Made by a program: the position numbers and the translations under genes. Shown one piece after another: positions 57,181-64,000 of a DNA stretch of 64,000 bases (position 1 is the stretch's first letter; each line of letters starts with the position of its first letter). The notes beneath the pieces are model-generated. The model was not told the origin of the DNA, did not search any database, and worked only from the letters and a program-made list of their open reading frames with translations. Origin of the DNA: Pseudeuparius sepicola (lineage: Eukaryota > Arthropoda > Insecta > Coleoptera > Anthribidae); assembly GCA_963920635.1 (NCBI GenBank), contig OY987298.1, forward strand, positions 108,443,309 through 108,507,308, in the 5' to 3' direction.

Positions 57181-59217
57181 TTTATATTGCTCTTCTAAAA
57201 AGTAAGGAAAACTTTATTGAAACAATTGAAATATGCATAACTTTTTAATTTCATTTTATAGATATGCACTAATCTCAAGTAAGTAAATTGAAATATTTGT
57301 CGATTGGCTAGTAGAAATAACCAAAATAATTTTGTACCTCCTTATTGCAAGTTAAGTTATGATTTGGGATTTGGTTCTATATACAATAATGAAAGCGCAT
57401 GCTTGTTCAAAACACATTCTATCTTCTATCGTATAGAACCACGATAGAAATGATATTAAATGTAATTTTCCTTGTACTCGATTGAGCGAGTTATGATTGG
57501 GTGCAATCACCGTGATCAATTGAAAGAAGCGTATGCAGGCATATTGACATTTACGCATATCTGTGTTTGTTTTATACGTATTAGAAAAACGGAGACAGCG
57601 TCACTAACTGACAGTTGTTTATAATAGGCGCCTGCATGCTCTTTGCTGGCAGTAGATACAGCCATTTACAATTTGGGTTTTTGACAATGGTTCATGTTTC
57701 TTGCATGATTTTATCTTTTTGTCGTGGTCATCTCTACCTTGGGTATATAAGTATTTATATATCTGCTATAATTCATACTTCAGGGAACTCGCTTTCAATG
57801 GACAATACTTAATGGCTTCATTAGTGTTATCGTATACCTAGGCATCCTACCACTGCTTATATTAAACTCTTAACTAACACAAAAAATTCCAAATGGTTAT
57901 AAGCATTATTAAAATTTTGAATATTCCAGTAAATCCTGTAAATAATTATTACTATTTAATTTGATGAAAGTGTATTTTTTAAATTATCATAAGCGCTCAA
58001 ATGTAATATTCAGGGTATCTATTTAAAATAAAAATCGTTTCGATATATGTATTTAATTAACAAGACATTTTAAAGCAGTGTTTCTCGGAAATAAAAGCTT
58101 TTAACTACATATTAGCAACCTACCTACCACTATCATTATTTTAGAAAAGCCTTAAACTTAAACAAAGAATTTCCTGCAACTTTCCCCTTTCAAGAGATAT
58201 TACATTTATAAATTATTATTATTATTATTCAATAACAAAACTAAAGGCCTTATTTATTAACGAAAACATATTTAATAATTTCTGATAATAAAATGTGTAA
58301 TTTTTGGAAGAGCGAGTTGAGTTGTCACTAGATGATCAGTCCAGATAACACGACGCAACCATAAAATTGTCATTCTTACGCCCATCTTTGATTACACTGT
58401 TTTTTGGTATTTAAAATAATATCCCAATATGCGGTACGTATTTAATATCTACTGGAACCATTAATTCAAATATACATAAATATTATAAATATATAGGTAA
58501 AATACAAAGAGGAATACACTTACATAAATTTATTCTATAATAGATCGACGGACTCAAATTGTAGACTAAGCACCCTGTATAATTTTAATATACCAAACCA
58601 TAAATGAAAAAAAAGCAACTGGTCCATGTTCATTATGACGTCAAATGATATTTTTTGTTTTTCTTCGGGACTCAAGTTTGTCGGTTCAGGGCCGAAAAAT
58701 AATCCTATCTCAGCCATCTTCGGAACGCACATCTAGAATGAAATCACCGATGCAAAAACTAATCTGAAAGGCCGATCCAGTAATTAACATACTTAGCAAT
58801 AAATATAAGGTGCTCAACGAGCAAGGTTAATTTAGTTAGAACAATAAAAAAATCCTCGTGCTGATGTTATTATTCTGTACCCTGTTAAAGCTTTATCTGT
58901 GTGATTTGTACGTACCTATTGCTATAGAGGTACCCTAATTACCACCCTTTCTGCCCAATACCTAATTTAGTTTGAAAAAAGTATACCTAGCATTTCAGCA
59001 AGTAGGAACGCAATTCGTAGTATCTAGTGTAATCTTTGTTAAAATAAAATACATACAGGTACGTGAGAATTAGTTAGTAGTAATATAGTAAGCGCTGTCA
59101 AGCAATATGATGAGTTAATAATGGACCACATCCAACTAATATTTATTTACAGAGGAAATCAATTTCCGCGATAAGTAAAACCAACCTCGCTATGCTTAAT
59201 CATAAAAAGTTAAACAA
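57181..59217. other. 5' flank of CSP-F
   Basis: No other gene recognised. An ATT microsatellite lies near 58215. I do not find a convincing TATA box near CSP-F; a TTTATTTACAG word at 59142-59152 could be a 5'-UTR splice acceptor. Confidence 0.4.
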
Positions 59218-59222
59218 ATGCC

Positions 59223-59412
59223 ATGGGTGTACTCGTAAAAGTTTCAACATTTCTGTTGTTCAGCTATACCGTGATAGCTGATGAAAAGTATACCACCAAG
59301 TATGACAATATAAACTATGACGAAATACTTAAGAGTGAACGGTTGCTCAAGAATTACCTCAATTGCCTTTTAGACAAGGGAAAATGTACTCCGGAGGGCG
59401 CTGAACTCAAAA
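59223..59412 (+). CDS. CSP-F, exon 1 (partial gene, opposite strand)
   Basis: Residues 1-63 plus one base of a sixth chemosensory protein, on the plus strand, unlike A to E. Signal peptide about 1-19 ([19 protein letters not shown]), then [18 protein letters not shown], and C48 and C55. GTAAG donor after ELK, phase 1. I looked for exon 2 (PDAL or HI-DAL followed by C-x2-C) through 64000 on this strand and did not find it, so it should lie outside the window, with an intron above 4.5 kb. An out-of-frame ATG at 59218 overlaps the start and stops after six codons, which may lower translation. Confidence 0.93.
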
Positions 59413-60782
59413 GTAAGATAATTGTGATTACTAAAGGACTTTTTTTATACTTTATACTCAAAATATACACAGCGTCATTTGTGACAAATAAAAAAGTTTT
59501 CATATAAGACAAACATTTTTGTTTGAAGAACTATTTAAAATTTGCCAGTGGTTTGTACTTATTAAAATGCCGTACGCAAAAGCGGTCACGTGATTTTCAG
59601 TAACTGTCAAACATTACATTTAACAAGAGAAACTTCCAAAACGCCACTTATTTTAAATTTATTTTCTTTCTTATTTTCGCAGATATATAGAAGGTCTTTC
59701 TTTTAAAAGTAAAACTATTTTTAGCTAATTACCTATCGTTTCAAGTACATATTTCAGAATAGCATATTTTTGAAGCTTAATAAAAATTCGGTCGTGCTTG
59801 ATGCAGAGTTTATTAAGAAGACAATCTGATTTATTTATGAATAAGTATCAATAAAAGATACAAGTGCAAAGAGAAAAATATTGAAATAAATAATAACTTT
59901 GTTATGTCGTAATTCCAGGAATTAAGTATTTCATAATAAATTTGTTTTTTGGTTTTGCCCCAATTTGATAAAAAAGTTGGAATAAAGTGAAATCGAAGTC
60001 AAGTTGTATGCACCATAATACTATTTTTGTTATTAAGTAGGCAACTTATTAGGAACTAGCATAACGATCATTTTCACTTAATAAGGCAAATATTGGTTCA
60101 GGGTTTTCAATTATAAGAAATAAATGAACGTTCCACCAAAGCTGTCCTTCATTTTTTTCAAATAATACCCAAGAAAACTAGAAAATAATAATTGTTCGAA
60201 AGTAACAGGAAACTTTTTATTTTATTATTGTGTCTGTCCAATTTACTCTTTTGGACAATTTAAAATTTTGCCAGATCATTTTTTGGCGAAAAATTGTCAA
60301 TTAATTTTATCCAAATTTTGGTCTAAATATTTGCATCCATATTATGGATTCAGAATATCATAAGAAACGACTTTTCTTAATAACATTTTAAAAATAGGCA
60401 CCCAAATACCTTTTCGATCCCTTTTTCAAAATAAATGACTGCTTGAATATGCACAATGGTATGGCACCCGTCAGTTTTTTTTAATAAATTTAACTTGAAC
60501 TAAGTATCTACAGAGTCTTCACAGTTATTTTCTACCCCCTTAACTTCTTTATTTTTTGACCTAGGATAAAATGTTAAATAGAAGAGTTCTAGGTTTTTAA
60601 AAGAGCTATTTGAGTGCATTTTCAGAAAAACCGCTCAACATCCAGCAACAGAAATATAGATATAAATATCTTTCTTTAGATTCGGTTCAGCTGTTTGGAA
60701 GGTATTTAACCTTGAATCTTCCAATTTTGCACTTTTTATTCCCATTGTTTCGAAAATGAACCCTTTCCGGGTATAATTTATA

Positions 60783-61230
60783 TACAGTGTGGCCCATTTG
60801 AAATGGAAGCACGTCCGTCAAATTTTATTTTTCATCCGATTTTATTTTTATTTTTCATCCGATTTTAGCTGTTTCTAAAGATAGGTCACAAAAAACTCTT
60901 ACTTTGGTGCAAAATTTCAGGCCTTCATCTCAGTCATCAAGGCCTACTACGAATTTTTTTCTAGTTTAAAATGACATCATAACGTTAATCAGGTCACCCG
61001 AAAACCCTCAACCCTTCCATACAAAATTTGAACAAAAAATATACAGGGAGTTCCTTTCTGTGGGTTGTCAAAGTTGTGCAAATTAGGAATTTTAAAGACG
61101 TCTGGCAAGTCAATTGTGCCATGGAATCCCATTAAAACAGTTGAGTGGTCAACAGGACCACTCAAAGTCCTATTGTGTGTAAAGATCCAAAAGAAAATAT
61201 GCCATCTCAAAATACTGAATTTTTTTGGGT
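60783..61230. repeat. Left arm of the fold-back core family, truncated
   Basis: TACAGTGTGGCCCATTTGAA start, an internal tandem of ATTTTTCATCCGATTTT, then the core (CAAAATTTGAACAAAAAATA, ATTAGGAATTTTAAAGACGT and CAATTGTGCCATGGAATCCC). No right arm; the frame at 60989-61366 is the repeat. Confidence 0.6.
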
Positions 61231-62100
61231 AAAAAATCGAGTCTAAAAATACAGAAGTCAGTAAGTCCATATGAGTTAAGGTGGCAGATGTCTCACAACA
61301 GGAAACGCACAGAAAACAGGGCCGGATTAACACTAAGGCCAACAAGGCCCGGGCCTGGGGCGGCAAACTTTACGGGGCGGCAATTTACCAGACTGTATGT
61401 AGTTTAGAAAATCATTATGGTGAGCCATCCGGTATAGCCAATATTTATTTTTATTTTTGTAAACCAGTAAACTACTTAAATGAATAATATTATATTATGT
61501 TAAGCTTTCACAGTTTTGTATTACTTTATATCATAAATAATTTTAAAATCTATTGGTGCGCTGAGCGCCTAATCTTTTCTGTAAGATAACTCGAATTTAT
61601 AAAAGCATTGGGTGCAGAACGCGGGCAGCATAAGTCCGCGAAATCAATCAACCCTTGAATCTTGAATCACTGAAATCATCGAAAAGTGCTTACTTTTGAG
61701 AAAAAATAAACTGCAAGCCGTTTTTCCCATTGTGGATATTGCGCAGAAACACGGGCGTAGCCAAGGGGGGGGGGGGTTTCGGGGGTTGAACCCCCCCCCC
61801 CCGAAATAAGCAAAATATTACCTAATATTATACCGAAAAAATTCGAGGAGTGAAGAGTTAAATTATTATTACGTTTGAATATATGTAGTAATAGTAGCGC
61901 CTAGCGCCATCTTTTGACGAGAGGCAGACGCAGTTGCAGCCGAACTATTTTGTATTGTAGGGACACTTTGCGTTGTTTCTCGATTATTCGCCAAGCGGCG
62001 CGTGATCGCGCTTACGGCAGTATTGTTCCATGCGAACTCGAAGCGAATAAAAGTGAAAAGTGGTGAACGAATAGTGAAGAAAATTAAGTGTACCGTGTAA

Positions 62101-62346
62101 GTGAGTAATTATATTAGTGCACTGTTATTCGATGACCTTGTTAAGGATAGATGCGTGAATCATTATTACTGTCGAAAAATGGAGGGGAAAAAAAGGAAGG
62201 GTGATAAACCTAAAGTTATGGACTACTGGAAAAAGTGGTGTAGTCAAGGTCAAGGGGTTTCTAATAAAGAAACTAATTTGGATTTAGCTATCAAAGCTTC
62301 AGCTACCTTGCATGCTGATAAGAAGACTGCCTACCCCGAAATCTAG
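62101..62346 (+). pseudogene. hAT A, N-terminal transposase remnant
   Basis: Short basic frame (MEGKKRKGDKPKVMDYWKKW) that stops at a TAG at 62344-62346. By position it is the start of the transposase, the middle being deleted. Identification is by context; no zinc finger is visible. Confidence 0.4.
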
Positions 62347-62611
62347 TTTGGAATGCCTAGATATGTGCGATAAAAACCTTTATCCTAATATTTACACATT
62401 ACTACAAATCTTCGCTACCATTCCTGTATCCACTGCTACCCCAGAAAGGTCTTTCTCGAGCCTAAGGAGACTGAAAAACTATTTACGAAACACTACAAGT
62501 GAAAACAGACTTAATGGTTTGGCTCTAATGAACATTCACTATGGAACAGAAACTCGTGCAGATGAAGTAGTGGATATATTTAAAAGAAAAAGCCGAAGAT
62601 TTCTTCTTTAA
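62312..62611 (+). pseudogene. hAT A, C-terminal dimerisation domain
   Basis: 99 codons with IPVSTATPERSFSSLRRLKN, then YLRNTTSENRLNGLALMNIH, a clear hATC domain as in zinc-finger-MYM-like hAT transposases. The catalytic core is absent, so non-functional; the frame is different from the N-terminal remnant. Confidence 0.8.
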
Positions 62612-63000
62612 TGGTTTTAGATTTAGCGCAGAGGAACGAAGTTAATTTATCCATTTCATTTAAAGTTAAGAACTTTATAAATATGTCGCAGTTTTTCGGA
62701 TGAATATATAGATATTAAATTTCATGTAAGTATATTTTTGTTGTTTTATTTACTTCTCAAACTAAACCCCCCCCCCAAACTAAATCCTGGCTACGCCCGT
62801 GCGCAGAAAGGTTCTCGGCTCTCAAATGGATAAAATCATATTTACCTTCAACACTATAGGACAAGAAAAATTAAATGCACTTGCGATATTATCCATTGAA
62901 CACCAGTTGCTGCAGTCATTGGAATGTTCTGACTTAATAAATTCATTTGCCAATCTGAAGGCCTGAAAGAAAAAATAATAGAAAAAAATATTTTTTAAAA

Positions 63001-63323
63001 CAAGCTTTTATTTAAATGCTCCAAAAAGAAGAAAATAAACTTTGAAATAAATCAAACCAAAGCAAACCCATAATTTTGTTACATTATACAATTGTATATG
63101 ATATAAAAAAAGCTTGTCGCGAGATTTTCGTATGTAAGTTTCGAGATAAATTTCTTTTACAGAAAAATACAATTTCTACTTTCGTCAATATAATATATCA
63201 TATATTATCATTTTATATATCATACAATAATTGTGTAATGTAACAAAATTATGGGTTTGCTTTGGTTTGATTTATTTAAAAGTTTATTTTCTTCTTTTCA
63301 TAGCATTTAACTAGAAGCTTGTT
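63001..63323. repeat. Fold-back element, about 320 bp
   Basis: AAACAAGCTTTTATTTAAAT at the left, inverse near 63310; AATCAAACCAAAGCAAACCC and ATAATTTTGTTACATTA pair with their copies at 63233-63275. The centre is AT-rich with ATATATCATA words. Confidence 0.7.
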
Positions 63324-63472
63324 TTTATAAATATTTTTACTATTAATGTATTTATTATTTTTTTTAGTTCAAAAAAAATGTATCCGCCATGTTGAAACTG
63401 TGGCAATATTGAATTTAGTGTGATGTCACCAACTTTATCGTTTTCTACTCTTCAAACCCTTTCATTTGATAC

Positions 63473-63530
63473 TGTCAAATGAAAACAACTGTCAAATGTA
63501 AACAACTGTCAAATAAAAACAATTGCTTAT
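63473..63530. repeat. Short tandem repeat ACTGTCAAATGAAAACA, three units
   Basis: Three imperfect 17-bp units (CTGTCAAATGAAAACAA, CTGTCAAATGTAAACAA, CTGTCAAATAAAAACAA). Confidence 0.7.
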
Positions 63531-63775
63531 ATTCTCTCCATGGCCTACTCATCAATATCGATTAATGTGGAATTAAACTTAAAGGTAATAATTATTTGTT
63601 CCATAATAGTCAAGAATTTTGCTTAGATACGTAAAATAGTTTAATGATATTTTAATTTATTATTATTTTGGCATCAATTTAGAACTGGGAAACGTAATGT
63701 AACTAAATTTATACCCCAAATGCTAGACGGTACATCAACTTTGCAACAATCATAACAGAATTTTAAAGCGTATAT

Positions 63776-64000
63776 ACAGTGACCGGAAGAAAGTTGGACA
63801 CAAATGGAAAACTTTTTTATTATTAATTTCTCAGAAAATTTTATTCTTGATAAAAGTTGGTGCATCATTTCAAACTCAAGACGCACATACCAAAGTTTAA
63901 TTATCTCCTTTGGGATACGAGGTAGATTAAAAAATGTTAAAATAGCTCAAGAGTAAAGTACCCTTATTTTTTAAAATACGGTAAAAAGTTACTTACAAAA
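63776..64000. repeat. Repeat running off the window end
   Basis: TACAGTGACCGGAAGAAAGT start; further in, CTCAAGAGTAAAGTACCCTT matches the inner part of the element at 16906-17803 (near 17080). Probably the left arm of a related fold-back element. Confidence 0.5.

Larger units (their letters stand above)
61750..62801 (+). mobile_element. hAT element A, 1,052 bp, internally deleted
   Basis: Ends CACGGGCGTAGCCA and TGGCTACGCCCGTG, flanked by the 8-bp repeat CGCAGAAA (61742-61749 and 62802-62809), as expected for hAT. Runs of G and C sit just inside each end. Only the first and last parts of a transposase remain. Confidence 0.9.
61317..62970 (+). mobile_element. Remnant of hAT element B, interrupted by hAT element A
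   Basis: Starts with a hAT-like terminus CAGGGCCGGATTAAC. Near 61720 a piece reads AVFPIVDIAQK, and right of the inserted element, after one frame change, RFSALKWIKSYLPSTL, then GQEKLNALAILSIEHQLLQS and LINSFANLKA with a stop at 62965-62967: the hAT C-terminal dimerisation domain. Its right terminus was not found. Confidence 0.6.

Noticed and set aside
59413..64000. CSP-F exon 2 within the window
   Set aside because: No plus-strand PDAL or DAL followed by C-x2-C and the KPxxW block; so not annotated.

Overview
This is a low-GC, repeat-rich stretch of an insect nuclear genome. A beetle-like holometabolous insect is my best guess, but nothing here fixes the order. The host genes are a cluster of chemosensory protein genes (CSP, OS-D family), recognised by the N-terminal [12 protein letters not shown] motif, the C-x6-C pair in exon 1, the C-x2-C pair in exon 2, and one phase-1 intron placed right after the conserved ELK. 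I labelled them A to F. A to E lie in tandem on the minus strand: A 3164..1267, B 11384..5433, C 43496..35909, D 46946..45035, E 53894..50357. F starts on the plus strand at 59223 and its second exon lies beyond the window. A to E have a TATA box 40 to 80 bp upstream of the ATG. CSP-D has lost its fourth conserved cysteine and CSP-E has gained three extra ones.

Everything else is mobile DNA or its decay. Between CSP-B and CSP-C sits a complete 8.66-kb Ty3/gypsy-type errantivirus-like retroelement (23693..32347). It has two 413-bp LTRs that look identical by eye, a 4-bp TGCA target duplication, a tRNA-Leu-type primer site, gag, a canonical -1 slippery heptamer, protease, RT, RNase H, integrase, and an F-type env with a furin-like site and a C-terminal membrane anchor. 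Pol is broken by two TGA codons and one frame change. The most striking feature is at its 3' end: after the integrase, in the same open frame, lies a macro domain that closely resembles the OARD1/TARG1 ADP-ribosyl-glutamate hydrolase family, with both catalytic residues (the Lys and Asp equivalent to human K84 and D125) present. The leader carries an ATG, a tiny reading frame and a strong splice donor, placed so that a spliced RNA would give env its signal peptide.

It abuts an older solo LTR of another family in the opposite orientation. A further solo LTR of the main family sits in the CSP-D intron. The CSP-C intron holds a 2.3-kb inverted pair of Penelope-like element 3' ends, each carrying the same minimal hammerhead ribozyme. 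There are also a decayed Tc1-like transposase, nested hAT remnants, a PIF/Harbinger scrap, LINE pieces, a possible tRNA-type SINE, and at least twelve fold-back (long inverted repeat) elements, many with TACAG-type ends, spread over introns and intergenic DNA. No tRNA, rRNA, CRISPR or bacterial features were seen.
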